Shown: in pieces, positions 35,397-45,406 of the stretch
How the letters are laid out: the number at the start of each line of letters is the position of its first letter
How positions within the stretch are numbered: the stretch's first letter is position 1
Assembly (NCBI RefSeq): GCF_039539485.1
Contig: NZ_BAABDF010000003.1
Span: 124,001-188,000, forward strand
DNA length: 64,000 nucleotides
Reading direction: 5' to 3'
DNA from: Celeribacter arenosi
GTDB taxonomy: Bacteria > Pseudomonadota > Alphaproteobacteria > Rhodobacterales > Rhodobacteraceae
Translations under genes and position numbers: made by a program
The notes under the pieces: model-generated
The model's input: only the letters and a program-made list of their open reading frames with translations
What the model was told of the DNA's origin: nothing
Database searches by the model: none

Positions 35397-36062
35397 TTAA
35401 AAATCGAGGTCCGCATAATGCGCGGGCGGTGGAAATCCAGCGACCTGATCGGCTAGGAGCGACCGGAACGCAGGACGCGATTTGATCTTTGCGTACCAAT
35501 CCTTCACCCCCGGCTGGCGGTTCCAATCGACATCGGAAATATAGTCGAGCGATGACAAATGGGCCGCGGCCGCAAAGTCGGCCAACGTCATTTCATTCCC
35601 CGCCAACCACCGACGACGATCCAGAAGCCACGCCATGTAATCAAGGTGATACTTGATCGCTTTCGCGCCGGCTTTGACGTTGCCCGAATCCGGATACCCG
35701 GCCTTTTGAATTTTCCGGTTCACCCGCTCGTAAAGCAGGTTCGAGGTCACTTCATCATGGAATTTGTCGTCAAACCACGACACCAGACGGCGAACTTCGA
35801 ACCGTTCCTGTGGATCGCGCGGCATCAACGACGGAGTTGGATGAATTTCTTCAAGGTACTCGCAGATTGCTGAACTCTCGGTGAGAATCATGTCGTCAAT
35901 CCGCAGAACCGGCACTTTTCCGGCGGGGTTGCGGCGCAGAAAATCTGCATCCTTTTCCCAATACCGCTCTTCCACTAGCTCAACTTCGAGCTTTTTTTCG
36001 GCAAGACACAACCGCACCTTCCGACAGAAGGGCGACAAAGGTACATGGAACAATCTGATCAT
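35397..36062 (-). CDS. Glutathione S-transferase family protein
   Basis: The 221-residue product has a thioredoxin-like N-terminal domain (MIRLFHVPLSPFCRKVRLCL, NPAGKVPVL, ESSAICEYLEE) and a helical C-terminal domain. The Cys in SPFCRKVR may be the active-site residue, as in Omega/Beta-like classes. Two adjacent ATGs and an earlier GTG are possible; the second ATG (36062) is best spaced from AGGTGAG. Substrate unknown. Confidence 0.85.
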   Translation of the reverse strand: MIRLFHVPLSPFCRKVRLCLAEKKLEVELVEERYWEKDADFLRRNPAGKVPVLRIDDMILTESSAICEYLEEIHPTPSLMPRDPQERFEVRRLVSWFDDKFHDEVTSNLLYERVNRKIQKAGYPDSGNVKAGAKAIKYHLDYMAWLLDRRRWLAGNEMTLADFAAAAHLSSLDYISDVDWNRQPGVKDWYAKIKSRPAFRSLLADQVAGFPPPAHYADLDF

Positions 36063-36106
36063 CATCTCACCTGTTTTCACCTACTTGCCGCGAAAGCCGC
36101 GCGGTT

Positions 36107-36832
36107 TCAATCCTCGAAACAGGACGCACGACCGTCCCGCGCAATTGTCGCCGCGCCATCTACGATTTGCGCGCTTCGCCGCTGAACGAAGGCACCCGCT
36201 TTTGCAGCATTGCGGTCCTTTGGCGCGGGCAGGACAGCGGCCAAACGACCGGCCTGCGTCGCGCTGAGCGCCTCGGGTCCGACCCCGAAATAGTGGCGTG
36301 ATGCTGCCTCGACGCCAAATACACCGCGATCAAATTCCGCGATGTTCAAGTAAACTTCAAGAATGCGCCTCTTTGTCCATACGGCCTCGACAGCCGGTGT
36401 CAGCAAAGCCTCTAACGCTTTTCGCGGCCAACTCCGTCCATGCCAAAGAAAGGCATTTTTCGCCACTTGCTGAGTAATTGTCGACGCGCCGCGTTCGCCG
36501 CCGGCTTCGATAACCGACCGGATCGCATCGAGGTCGAACCCCCAATGTTGGCAAAAATTCGCGTCCTCCGCCGCCACAACCGCGCGCAGCATCACCGGCG
36601 CAACTTCGTCTACAGAGATCCATTGATAATCGACGCCGCCTTCACGCCGACTTTCGGCAATCATGTAAGGCGTCGTCGGCACAGGTAGAAAGCTATACGC
36701 AATCACCCAAACCATGCCCAGCACAGCAATTCCCAAAAGTCCGCGCAAGACCGTTCGGCGGACGCGTCGAATGCCCTGCGCGAGCCGGTTCTGCGGTTTG
36801 GATTTCGCCTTGGTTCTGGTTTTACGCGCCAT
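36107..36832 (-). CDS. mtgA: Monofunctional peptidoglycan transglycosylase
   Basis: MtgA polymerises lipid II into glycan strands at the inner membrane. The 241-residue product has a basic cytoplasmic N-terminus, one membrane helix (about 30-50) and a GT51 domain. The catalytic Glu lies in VAAEDANFCQHWGFD, and GASTITQQVAKNAFLW follows. No transpeptidase domain is present, which separates it from class A PBPs. Confidence 0.93.
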   Translation of the reverse strand: MARKTRTKAKSKPQNRLAQGIRRVRRTVLRGLLGIAVLGMVWVIAYSFLPVPTTPYMIAESRREGGVDYQWISVDEVAPVMLRAVVAAEDANFCQHWGFDLDAIRSVIEAGGERGASTITQQVAKNAFLWHGRSWPRKALEALLTPAVEAVWTKRRILEVYLNIAEFDRGVFGVEAASRHYFGVGPEALSATQAGRLAAVLPAPKDRNAAKAGAFVQRRSAQIVDGAATIARDGRASCFED

Positions 36833-36887
36833 ATACGTGAAGTGTCACTGACCCGCCCCAAAGGTCAAGAGCCCAGCCCATCGATGC

Positions 36888-36914
36888 AAAAAGCCCCCGC
36901 AAAGGGGGGCTTTT
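36888..36914 (-). terminator. Rho-independent terminator after gltB (works on both strands)
   Basis: On the minus strand AAAAGCCCCC(C)-TTTG-CGGGGGCTTTTT lies 20 bp after the gltB stop. The symmetric A/T tails mean it could also stop transcription from the other side. Confidence 0.88.
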
Positions 36915-36934
36915 CGACACAGCTTATTTCGACC

Positions 36935-39900
36935 CTATTCTGCGGGAATAGCGCCTTTTTCGATCGAGAGTGGCACAGGCAGATGTACCAACATCTCTTT
37001 CGGGCAAATCTGGACGAAATTGCCAATTTCCGATTCCCAATCAGACAAGATATCGCGTCCGCGGCGTGAGTTGGTTTCAGCCACATGGCGTTCGATAAGG
37101 TCACGCAATTGGGTTTCCCAATGATCCACGGTCACCGGGCAAGTCACCAGCGTTTCCATGTTCATCAGATCGAGCACCGTGCCTTCGGGATCGTACAGAT
37201 AGGCCATTCCGCCAGTCATCCCTGCACCAAAGTTCGCGCCAATGGATCCAAGGATAACCGCAACACCGCCGGTCATGTATTCGCACCCGTTGGAGCCGCA
37301 GCCTTCGATCACGGCTTTGGCGCCGGAGTTACGCACCGCGAACCGTTCGCCTGCACGACCGGCAGCGAAGAGATAGCCATCCGTCGCACCGTAGAGAACA
37401 GTGTTCCCGATGATCGTGTTGCGTGCCGCCACCAGAGGTGAATGCATGGGCGGGCGAACGACAACAATCCCACCTGACAGGCCCTTGCCGACATAGTCAT
37501 TGGCATCGCCCGACACTTCAATCTTAAGTCCCGGTGCGGCGAAGGCACCGAGCGATTGACCCGCCGAACCTGTGAGTTTCACGGTGAGATGGTCGTGCTG
37601 CAGGTTATTGCGCATCCCGAATTTCGACACGATGTGGCTCGAAGTTCGCGTCCCGATGGTGCGCAAAGTGTTTTGCACCGCGTAGGAAAGCTGCATTTTT
37701 TCGCCGTCGTTGAGAAAGCGCGCCGCGTCCGACACGATTTGTGCGTCGAGCGTATCGGGCACCGCGTTGCGCGGCTTGGAGCGGTCGTAGACGATCTTGT
37801 CCGCCCCATCTACCGTGATGAGAAGCGGGTTGAGGTCGAGATCGTCGAGATGCGCAGAGCCACGCGACACCTGCGTTAGCAGATCCGCACGTCCGATGAC
37901 CTCGTCGAGGCTGCGGGCTCCAAGTTCGGCCAGCACTTCGCGCACTTCTTGAGCGTAGAAGGTGATGAGGTTCACGACCTTATCGGCATTACCGGTGAAC
38001 TTTTCGCGCAGGCGATCATCCTGCGTGCACACACCAACAGGACATGTGTTCGACTGGCACTGACGCACCATGATACAGCCCATCGCGATGAGCGCAGCAG
38101 TGCCGATCCCGTATTCCTCGGCACCCATCATCGCGGCCATGACAATGTCACGACCCGTGCGCAGACCACCGTCGGTGCGCAGAGTTACGCGTTCACGCAG
38201 GTTGTTCATCGCGAGAACCTGATGCGCCTCGGTCAGACCCATTTCCCACGGCAAACCGGCGAACTTGATCGACGTCGCCGGAGACGCGCCTGTGCCACCG
38301 TTGTGACCCGAAATCAGGATGATATCCGCCTTCGCCTTTGCCACACCGGCCGCAATCGTGCCGACACCGGAGGACGCAACAAGTTTCACCGTCACTTTAC
38401 AGCGCGGGTTGATCTGTTTGAGATCGTAGATCAGCTGCGCGAGGTCTTCGATCGAGTAGATGTCGTGGTGTGGCGGCGGCGAAATGAGCGTCACGCCCTT
38501 CGTCGAATGCCGCAACTTTGCGATCAGGTCCGTGACCTTCATACCAGGAAGCTGACCACCTTCACCGGGCTTGGCACCCTGCGCGACTTTGATCTCCAAC
38601 TCTTCGCAGTGGATCAGATACTCCGCTGTGACGCCGAAACGTCCCGATGCGACCTGTTTGATCTTTGCGGATGCGTTGTCGCCATTGGGTTCCGGTGTGA
38701 AATCATCCGGGCTCTCGCCGCCTTCACCGGAATCCGACTTTGCGCCGATCCGGTTCATCGCAATCGACAAGGTGCGGTGCGCCTCAGGGGACAATGCGCC
38801 CAGCGACATGCCTGGCGTCACGAAACGTTTGCGAATCGAGGTAATCGACTCGACCTCTTCGATTGGCACAGGCTTTCCGATGGCTTTAAAATCCAATAGA
38901 TCGCGCAGGTGGATTGGCGGGTTCGACCGCATCTTGGCCGAATACTGTTTCCACATCTCATATGACGCACGGTCACAGGCCGATTGCAGCATGTGCATCG
39001 ACGTAGCTTCCCAAGCATGGGTTTCACCCGTCTTGCGCGCTTTGTAAAATCCGCCGATCGGCAGTGTATTGCCCCCGAGCCAGCCCTGTTTGTGCACGCC
39101 TTCCATTTTCTTCTGGATACCGCCGACACCGATGCCGGAAATGCGGCTGTGCATGCCGGGCAGGAACTCCGCGACCATTGCACGCGACAGACCGACCGCC
39201 TCAAAGTTCATGCCGCCGCGATAGGAGGAAATCACCGAAATCCCCATCTTCGCCATGATCTTCAACAGACCCTGATCCACAGCATCGCGATACTTTGCGA
39301 CCGCATCGGTGAGCGACATATCCAAAAGCCCACGCTCGATACGGTCGGCCAGACTGTCTTCTGCCAGATAGGCGTTCACAATCGTCGCGCCACAGCCAAT
39401 CAGCACAGCAAAGTAGTGCGGATCGATACATTCGGCCGAGCGCACTCCGATCGAACAGAATGTCCGCAACCCTTTGCGCGTCAGCCACGAATGTACCGCA
39501 GAGGTCGCCAAGATCATCGGCATAGCGACGCGATCCGGCCCTTGATGCTGGTCGGTGAGGACAATGTGCCCGCCGCCGGAACGCACGGCCTCTTCGGCCT
39601 CCGCACGGACACGGTCGAGGCCCTTGCGCAATGCTTCGGGACCCGCATTCACCGCAAAGGTACAATCGATCTCTTTCATGGGCGCGTTGAAATGGGTCTT
39701 GAGCGCGTCGAACTGTGCGTTGCCCACGAACGGGCTTTCGAGCACGAGAATCTCGGTCTGGCTCGAATCCTCGTCCAACACGTTCTTGAGGTTACCGAAC
39801 CGCGTCTTGAGGCTCATCACGCGGAATTCGCGCAAACTGTCGATCGGCGGGTTTGTCACCTGCGAAAAGTTCTGCCGGAAGAAATGCGACAACGGGCGAT

Positions 39901-41470
39901 ACTTGGTCGACAGAACCGCCGATGGCGTGTCGTCGCCCATAGACGCCAGCGCCTCTTTGCCATCCTCGGCCATCGGGGCCAGCACCTGTTCGAGCTCTTC
40001 AATTGTGTAACCGGCCGCGATCTGACGTTTTTTCAGTTCGGCACCGGTAAAGAGAGCCGTTTCGGCGATGCCGCTCAGCTCGTCTTCGAGATCGTTGATC
40101 TTGCCGACCCACTCACCAAACGGCTGGGCCTCTGCTAGGCGGTTCTTGATCTGCACGTCGTGGTAGAGTTTGCCCTCGGCCATATCGATGGCGAGCATCT
40201 GACCAGGTCCGAGTGCACCTTTTTCCACAACGGTCGATTCATCTGTGGGCACCATGCCAACCTCAGAACCGGCAATAACCAATCCGTCACCGGTGACGAC
40301 ATAGCGCATCGGGCGCAAACCATTCCGGTCAAGCCCCGCACAAACCCAGCGACCATCGGTCATGGCGAGCGCGGCAGGTCCGTCCCATGGCTCCATCACG
40401 GAGTTCACATAGGAATACATGTCACGCCATGACTGGGGCAGTTCCTCGGCCGTTTTTGACCAGGATTCGGGCACCAGCATCGTCTTGGCCATAGGCGCGG
40501 AACGACCCGCGCGCACCAGAACCTCAAACACCGCATCAAGTGCTGCGGAATCCGACGACCCCTGCGGGCAGATCGGTTTGATATCCTCCGCCATCTCGCC
40601 AAAGGTAGACGAGGCCATGCGGATTTCGTGGCTCTTCATCCAGTTCAGGTTGCCCTTGATCGTGTTGATCTCGCCGTTATGCGCGAGCATCCGGAACGGT
40701 TGGGCCAACCACCACTGCGGGAAAGTGTTGGTCGAATAACGCTGGTGATAGATTGCAAAGGCGCTCTCGAACCGATCGTCGAGCAGGTCAGGATAGAACT
40801 CGGCAACCTGTTCGGCCAACATCATGCCTTTGTAGATGATCGAGCGGCACGATAAGCTACAGATATAGAGCGACTGCACACCGGCGGCGGCGGCGGCTTT
40901 TTCGATCCGGCGGCGAATGACGTACAACTCACGCTCGAATGTTTCCTCGTCCACGCCCTTGGAGTTGGAAATCAGGATCTGTTCGATCTCCGGACGGGTA
41001 GAATTGGCTTTTTCGCCCAGGCAATCGGTTTTCACCGGCACGTGGCGCCAACCATAGATGTAGTACCCCATGCGGAGCACTTCGCTCTCCACGATGGTCC
41101 GGCAGGTTTCCTGTGCGCCAAAATCAGTGCGCGGCAAGAACACCTGACCCACGGCCAGCAGTTCATTTTCGCGTGGTTTATGGCCGGTGCGCGTAACTTG
41201 GTCGTAGAAAAAGGGGACAGGGATCTGGACGTGGATACCTGCGCCGTCACCGGTTTTCCCGTCGGCGTCGACCGCACCGCGGTGCCAAATTGCCTTCAGC
41301 GCCGTGATGCCGTTCTCGACAACCTTACGCGACTTCGATCCGTCGACAGACACCACAAGACCCACGCCGCAGGAAGAGTGTTCATCCTCTTCGCGAAACA
41401 GCGCATTCTCGGTCATCCACTTGCGCTTCGCTTCTTCGCGGGCGGCCCAGTTTTCGTCGTATTTTGCCAT
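36935..41470 (-). CDS. gltB: Glutamate synthase (NADPH) large chain
   Basis: GltB with GltD makes two glutamates from glutamine and 2-oxoglutarate. The 1511-residue product has the class II amidotransferase domain after a 33-residue propeptide; Cys34 in EHSSCGVGLV is the N-terminal nucleophile. The FMN-binding synthase domain follows from about 830, with GEGGQLPGMK and SGHNGGTGASPATSIK and the 3Fe-4S cysteines in CIMVRQCQSNTCPVGVC. The GXGXG C-terminal domain ends the chain. gltD lies upstream on the same strand, 109 bp away. Confidence 0.97.
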   Translation of the reverse strand: MAKYDENWAAREEAKRKWMTENALFREEDEHSSCGVGLVVSVDGSKSRKVVENGITALKAIWHRGAVDADGKTGDGAGIHVQIPVPFFYDQVTRTGHKPRENELLAVGQVFLPRTDFGAQETCRTIVESEVLRMGYYIYGWRHVPVKTDCLGEKANSTRPEIEQILISNSKGVDEETFERELYVIRRRIEKAAAAAGVQSLYICSLSCRSIIYKGMMLAEQVAEFYPDLLDDRFESAFAIYHQRYSTNTFPQWWLAQPFRMLAHNGEINTIKGNLNWMKSHEIRMASSTFGEMAEDIKPICPQGSSDSAALDAVFEVLVRAGRSAPMAKTMLVPESWSKTAEELPQSWRDMYSYVNSVMEPWDGPAALAMTDGRWVCAGLDRNGLRPMRYVVTGDGLVIAGSEVGMVPTDESTVVEKGALGPGQMLAIDMAEGKLYHDVQIKNRLAEAQPFGEWVGKINDLEDELSGIAETALFTGAELKKRQIAAGYTIEELEQVLAPMAEDGKEALASMGDDTPSAVLSTKYRPLSHFFRQNFSQVTNPPIDSLREFRVMSLKTRFGNLKNVLDEDSSQTEILVLESPFVGNAQFDALKTHFNAPMKEIDCTFAVNAGPEALRKGLDRVRAEAEEAVRSGGGHIVLTDQHQGPDRVAMPMILATSAVHSWLTRKGLRTFCSIGVRSAECIDPHYFAVLIGCGATIVNAYLAEDSLADRIERGLLDMSLTDAVAKYRDAVDQGLLKIMAKMGISVISSYRGGMNFEAVGLSRAMVAEFLPGMHSRISGIGVGGIQKKMEGVHKQGWLGGNTLPIGGFYKARKTGETHAWEATSMHMLQSACDRASYEMWKQYSAKMRSNPPIHLRDLLDFKAIGKPVPIEEVESITSIRKRFVTPGMSLGALSPEAHRTLSIAMNRIGAKSDSGEGGESPDDFTPEPNGDNASAKIKQVASGRFGVTAEYLIHCEELEIKVAQGAKPGEGGQLPGMKVTDLIAKLRHSTKGVTLISPPPHHDIYSIEDLAQLIYDLKQINPRCKVTVKLVASSGVGTIAAGVAKAKADIILISGHNGGTGASPATSIKFAGLPWEMGLTEAHQVLAMNNLRERVTLRTDGGLRTGRDIVMAAMMGAEEYGIGTAALIAMGCIMVRQCQSNTCPVGVCTQDDRLREKFTGNADKVVNLITFYAQEVREVLAELGARSLDEVIGRADLLTQVSRGSAHLDDLDLNPLLITVDGADKIVYDRSKPRNAVPDTLDAQIVSDAARFLNDGEKMQLSYAVQNTLRTIGTRTSSHIVSKFGMRNNLQHDHLTVKLTGSAGQSLGAFAAPGLKIEVSGDANDYVGKGLSGGIVVVRPPMHSPLVAARNTIIGNTVLYGATDGYLFAAGRAGERFAVRNSGAKAVIEGCGSNGCEYMTGGVAVILGSIGANFGAGMTGGMAYLYDPEGTVLDLMNMETLVTCPVTVDHWETQLRDLIERHVAETNSRRGRDILSDWESEIGNFVQICPKEMLVHLPVPLSIEKGAIPAE

Positions 41471-41579
41471 GTTTTAACCCTTCCTCTTTGGTGGGTCAGG
41501 GCGAGTTGCCCTTTATTGAAAATTCATTCACCGGTGGTCGACTGTGATCGTCCGACACGCACCCGATGCGCCATTTTAC

Positions 41580-43013
41580 CTACTGAGCCGCGATCGCCGT
41601 TGACTGGTCGATATACTCGAGCATCGCATCCGCGGCTTCGCGTCCATCGCGGATTGCCCAAACGACCAGACTTGCGCCGCGCTGGATGTCACCGCAGGCA
41701 TAGACCCCATCGAGAGACGTCGCATGCGTGGTGAAATCAGCCATAACCGTGCCCCAACGAGTCACTTCGAGGCCCTCTGTTCCCCAAAGCTGTGGCAGGT
41801 CTTCGGGCGAGAACCCGAGTGCTTTGATGACCAAATCCGCCTCTTCGACGTAGTCCGCGCCTTCGATCACTTCGGGGCTTTGACGTCCCGAGGCATCCGG
41901 CGCGCCGAGGCGCATTTTCTGAACCATCACGCCCGAAACCGGATCGCCCGCGAACCCCTTGGGCGCAGCGAGCCAGACGAATTCCACGCCTTCTTCTTCG
42001 GCGTTCTGCGTTTCCCGCTGCGATCCCGGCATGTTGGCGCGGTCACGACGGTAGAGACATTTGACCGAGGTCGCGCCCTGGCGAACAGCTGTGCGCACAC
42101 AATCCATGGCCGTGTCACCACCGCCGATCACGACGACATTCTTACCGGCCGCGTTCAGCTCGCCACTTTCATACTCTTCGACCGTATCGCCAAAGGAAAC
42201 TTTGTTCGACGCAGTGAGGTAATCAATCGCACGAACGATGCCTTCTGCTCCGGATCCCGGACCAGCGAGATCGCGGGACTTGTAAACGCCCGTCGCGATC
42301 AGGACAGCATCGTGTTTGCCGCGAATAGCATCAAAGGAAATGTCTTCGCCGACTTCACAGTTGAGAATGAATTCAACGCCGCCATCCTCCAACTGCTTAA
42401 CGCGCCGCATGACGATTTCTTTTTCGAGTTTAAAGCCCGGAATGCCATAGGTCATCAAACCGCCCGCGCGATCGGAGCGCTCATAGACAGTGACCTTCAA
42501 ACCCGCACGTCGCAGGCGATCAGCGGCGGCCAAACCACCGGGTCCGGAGCCGATGATCCCGACACTTTCCTCGCGCTCAACAGCGGGCGAAATCGCCTGC
42601 ACCCAGCCCTCTTCCCACGCTGTGTCGGTGATGTATTTTTCGACCGACCCGATAGTCACGGTGCCATGACCGGACTGTTCAATCACACAGTTACCTTCAC
42701 ACAAACGGTCCTGCGGGCAAATGCGGCCGCAAATCTCTGGAAAGGTGTTTGTCGCCTGCGAAAGCTCATATGCTTCCTGCAACCGGCCGGTCGCCGTGAG
42801 GCGCAGCCAGTCGGGGATGTTGTTGTGCAGCGGACAATGCGTCTGACAATAGGGCACACCACACTGCGAACAACGCGCGGCCTGCTCTTTCGCTTTGGTA
42901 TCGGCGTATTCCGCGTAGATCTCGTGGAAATCCGATTTCCTGTCGTCTGCGTCCCGCTTGATCGGCATATCCCGATCCACAGTTACAAACTTCAGCATAG
43001 GCTCCTTCGCCAT
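41580..43013 (-). CDS. gltD: Glutamate synthase (NADPH) small chain
   Basis: GltD passes electrons from NADPH to GltB. The 477-residue product has N-terminal 4Fe-4S motifs (CSQCGVPYCQTHCP and CGRICPQDRLCEGNC). Two dinucleotide-binding folds follow: FAD with GIIGSGPGGLAAADRLR and NADPH with VVIGGGDTAMDC. The ATG at 43013 has GGAG 9 nt upstream; a longer frame is unsupported. It is the first gene of gltDB, divergent from uppP. Confidence 0.96.
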   Translation of the reverse strand: MAKEPMLKFVTVDRDMPIKRDADDRKSDFHEIYAEYADTKAKEQAARCSQCGVPYCQTHCPLHNNIPDWLRLTATGRLQEAYELSQATNTFPEICGRICPQDRLCEGNCVIEQSGHGTVTIGSVEKYITDTAWEEGWVQAISPAVEREESVGIIGSGPGGLAAADRLRRAGLKVTVYERSDRAGGLMTYGIPGFKLEKEIVMRRVKQLEDGGVEFILNCEVGEDISFDAIRGKHDAVLIATGVYKSRDLAGPGSGAEGIVRAIDYLTASNKVSFGDTVEEYESGELNAAGKNVVVIGGGDTAMDCVRTAVRQGATSVKCLYRRDRANMPGSQRETQNAEEEGVEFVWLAAPKGFAGDPVSGVMVQKMRLGAPDASGRQSPEVIEGADYVEEADLVIKALGFSPEDLPQLWGTEGLEVTRWGTVMADFTTHATSLDGVYACGDIQRGASLVVWAIRDGREAADAMLEYIDQSTAIAAQ

Positions 43014-43185
43014 GTCGCAATTCTCCAAGCTGGTCGCAATTTCGCGTGTTCTACACGCAGTCAAAACGAAATAAAAGTCATAAACACTTCCCTATTTTTC
43101 GACTTTTTGCTCCCGACGCCCTATCCGCACGCCGCGTTTGCCGATTTTTAGGTCACTCATACTTACCTAACTTGCCTCTTCTCCT

Positions 43186-43204
43186 TTAGAATCAATGATT
43201 CTAA
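43186..43204. promoter_or_regulatory. Perfect operator-like palindrome between gltD and uppP
   Basis: TTAGAATCA-A-TGATTCTAA is a perfect inverted repeat with 9-bp arms and a one-base centre, 44 bp before the uppP start and 173 bp before gltD. The outer TTAGAA/TTCTAA arms recall Irr (iron) boxes, though with wider spacing than I remember. Confidence 0.5.
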
Positions 43205-43247
43205 CTTGGCGCGAAATTGAACCCAGCTCCTGAATTGGAATTCTTCC

Positions 43248-44054
43248 ATGAGCCTCGCGTATCTCCTGATCGTCGCAATCATTCAGGGCCTCACAGAATT
43301 CCTGCCGGTTTCCTCGTCCGGACACCTGATTCTTTTGCCGATATTCATGGGCGTTCAGGATCAGGGCCAAGCGATCGACGTTGCGGTCCATGTGGGCACC
43401 CTCGGCGCGGTGGTTTCCTATTTTTGGCGGGACGTGAAAATGGCGCTCTTTGGCGTTCCGCGCCTCCTGACCGGACGGATTGATACCGCGGGTTCGCGCC
43501 TCGCCTTTCTATTGCTCATCGCAACTATCCCCGTGATCGTAGTCGGATTGCTGCTCAAGATCACCGGACTTTCGGACATGATGCGATCAATTGCGGTCAT
43601 CGGTTGGGCGATGCTGATTTTCGGAATCGTGCTTTACTGGTTCGACCAGAAAGGGGCCGCAACCAAGGGGCAGGAAGAGTGGACGCTCCGCGACGCCATC
43701 ATCCTTGGGCTGTGGCAAGCCGTCGCTCTCATTCCCGGCACTTCGCGCTCGGGAATCACGATTACCGGCGCACGCGCACTGGGCTATGCGCGCGAAGACG
43801 CAGCGCGCCTGTCGATGTTGATGTCCATTCCGACCATTATCGCGTCGGGCGCCTTGTTGGGTGCGGAAGTCGTCGGTGACGCTAACTGGCAACTCCTGCG
43901 TGACGCGGCAATCGGCGCGGCCTTCGCCTTTGGCGCGGCTCTATTCGCGTTGATTTTGATGATGAGACTGCTTCGCTCGGTTAGCTTCACGCCCTATGTA
44001 ATTTACCGTGTCGCGCTCGGGACCATTTTGCTCATCATCGCCTACACGGCATAA
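43248..44054 (+). CDS. uppP: Undecaprenyl-diphosphatase
   Basis: UppP (BacA) removes a phosphate from undecaprenyl diphosphate so the lipid carrier can be reused for peptidoglycan and polysaccharide synthesis. The 268-residue membrane protein has LTEFLPVSSSGHL near the N-terminus, with the catalytic Glu and Ser residues, and PGTSRSGITITGAR in the second half. Eight or so hydrophobic helices are present. A terminator follows directly. Confidence 0.95.
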   Translation: MSLAYLLIVAIIQGLTEFLPVSSSGHLILLPIFMGVQDQGQAIDVAVHVGTLGAVVSYFWRDVKMALFGVPRLLTGRIDTAGSRLAFLLLIATIPVIVVGLLLKITGLSDMMRSIAVIGWAMLIFGIVLYWFDQKGAATKGQEEWTLRDAIILGLWQAVALIPGTSRSGITITGARALGYAREDAARLSMLMSIPTIIASGALLGAEVVGDANWQLLRDAAIGAAFAFGAALFALILMMRLLRSVSFTPYVIYRVALGTILLIIAYTA

Positions 44055-44055
44055 A

Positions 44056-44081
44056 AAAGGCGCGCCTAAGAGCGCGCCTTT
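44056..44081 (+). terminator. Rho-independent terminator after uppP
   Basis: AAAGGCGCGC-CTAAGA-GCGCGCCTTT begins immediately after the uppP stop. The facing gene ends at 44100, so the hairpin may serve both. Confidence 0.8.
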
Positions 44082-44099
44082 CCAAATTCTGATCACCCA

Positions 44100-45086
44100 T
44101 CAGATGTCGCGAAGATTCTTCGCACTGTCGCGGATCGCATCGAACTGACCCGATGGGCGATACACCCAAAGGTATTCCTGCAAAACGGCCTCCATCGCCG
44201 TTGGCGCGATCCCAAGGTCGGAGAAACCTTTCGCGTCACTGGACACGACGTTGTCCAAGCGGAGGTTTTTCACCTGATCGCGCGTCAGGATTTTGTTGTG
44301 AAACAAACCCAATGTGATGAACTGCAGGACCGAAAACACCGAAGCCATGATGTTACCTACCCAGAAGGGCAGATTTAGCACGAGACGCTTGCGATGGATC
44401 TGACCCAACATATCGCCCATCAGGCCGGACAATGTATCGACGTCGGGCCCACCCAATTCATAGACGCCGCTCGCATCATCGGCCTCAATCGCCGCAACTG
44501 CGGCGCGGGCAACGTCATCGACATAAACGGGTTGGAATTTCGTGTCGCCGCCAACGATAGGCAGGACCGGACCCCAAAGCGCCATCTTTGCAAAACGGTT
44601 GAAGAATTCATCCTCGGTTCCGAAAATCACCGACGGACGCAGGATCGTCGCCCTCGGGAAAGCCGCGAGAACGCCGGCTTCGCCTTCGGCCTTGGACCGG
44701 GCGTATTCTGACTCCGCCTCGGCATCGGCACCAATCGCAGAGATATGCACCATCCGCGAAACGCCTTGGGCGGTCGCGATCCGCGCAATCCGCGCAGCGC
44801 CTTCCGCCTGAACAGCCTCAAACGAGTTTCTGCCCTTTTCCGTCAGAACGCCAACACAGTTAATGACGGCGTCGGCGCCGATCATCACCTCTTGGACAGA
44901 TGCATCGTCGCGGATGTTGCAAAACACCGGCACAACCTGCCCGACCGCGCCATATGGTTTTACGTGGAGCGCCTCATTGGGATGGCGAACTGCCACGCGA
45001 ACGCGCCAACCGGCCTTCGCCATGCGCCGTGCAATATAACGTCCGACAAAGCCGCTGCCGCCGTAGATGGTGACCAGTTTCGACAT
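44100..45086 (-). CDS. Complex I NDUFA9-like NAD(P)-binding protein
   Basis: The 328-residue product is an atypical extended short-chain dehydrogenase like the NDUFA9 accessory subunit of complex I, common in alphaproteobacteria. It starts MSKLVTIYGGSGFVGRYIARRM with a GGSGFVGR nucleotide-binding motif and continues with VINCVGVL and MVHISAIGAD. The ATG at 45086 has AGGGGAG 6 nt upstream. A longer frame would run over the tRNA-Leu gene and is rejected. Whether it binds complex I here is not shown. Confidence 0.85.
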   Translation of the reverse strand: MSKLVTIYGGSGFVGRYIARRMAKAGWRVRVAVRHPNEALHVKPYGAVGQVVPVFCNIRDDASVQEVMIGADAVINCVGVLTEKGRNSFEAVQAEGAARIARIATAQGVSRMVHISAIGADAEAESEYARSKAEGEAGVLAAFPRATILRPSVIFGTEDEFFNRFAKMALWGPVLPIVGGDTKFQPVYVDDVARAAVAAIEADDASGVYELGGPDVDTLSGLMGDMLGQIHRKRLVLNLPFWVGNIMASVFSVLQFITLGLFHNKILTRDQVKNLRLDNVVSSDAKGFSDLGIAPTAMEAVLQEYLWVYRPSGQFDAIRDSAKNLRDI

Positions 45087-45182
45087 CTGCGTCTCCCCTA
45101 TCAAAAGCCGCTTTTGGTTTAGCTTTTCGCGTCTCGCCGGACAAGTCGATAACGCATCCGTCGTAAACCATCCAAATCGACG

Positions 45183-45209
45183 TTGACAGTGCCCCCCCGC
45201 CTCTATAAA
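45183..45209 (+). promoter_or_regulatory. Sigma-70-type promoter of tRNA-Leu
   Basis: TTGACA (45183-45188) and TATAAA (45204-45209) are 15 bp apart and end 19 bp before the tRNA. The spacer is a little short, but both hexamers are near consensus. Confidence 0.6.
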
Positions 45210-45228
45210 TCGCGGCTTCACGACACCT

Positions 45229-45315
45229 GCCCAGGTGGCGGAATTGGTAGACGCGCTAGCTTCAGGTGCTAGTATTGGCAACGATGTGGAGGTTCGAGTC
45301 CTCTCCTGGGCACCA
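45229..45315 (+). tRNA. tRNA-Leu (anticodon CAG)
   Basis: An 87-nt class II tRNA with long variable arm and encoded CCA. The acceptor is GCCCAGG/CCTGGGC, the anticodon loop TTCAGGT gives CAG, and the T loop TTCGAGT is present. Confidence 0.95.
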
Positions 45316-45406
45316 TTTCCCCAAATATTTACCGCTCGCGCGGCGCTTGCCCAAGTGCCGCGTTCGTCATATGCACGGGTCGCAAACCCCAATGACGAGG
45401 CAGATT

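Noticed and set aside
38984..40138. 384-codon frame opposite gltB (and a 316-codon one at 37949-38899)
   Set aside because: Antisense shadow of a certain gene; His/Arg-rich composition without domain.
41724..43151. 475-codon frame opposite gltD
   Set aside because: Antisense shadow; gltD has all expected motifs.
45087..45392. 102-residue N-terminal extension of the NDUFA9-like gene
   Set aside because: It would read across the tRNA-Leu gene on the other strand; AGGGGAG supports the shorter start.
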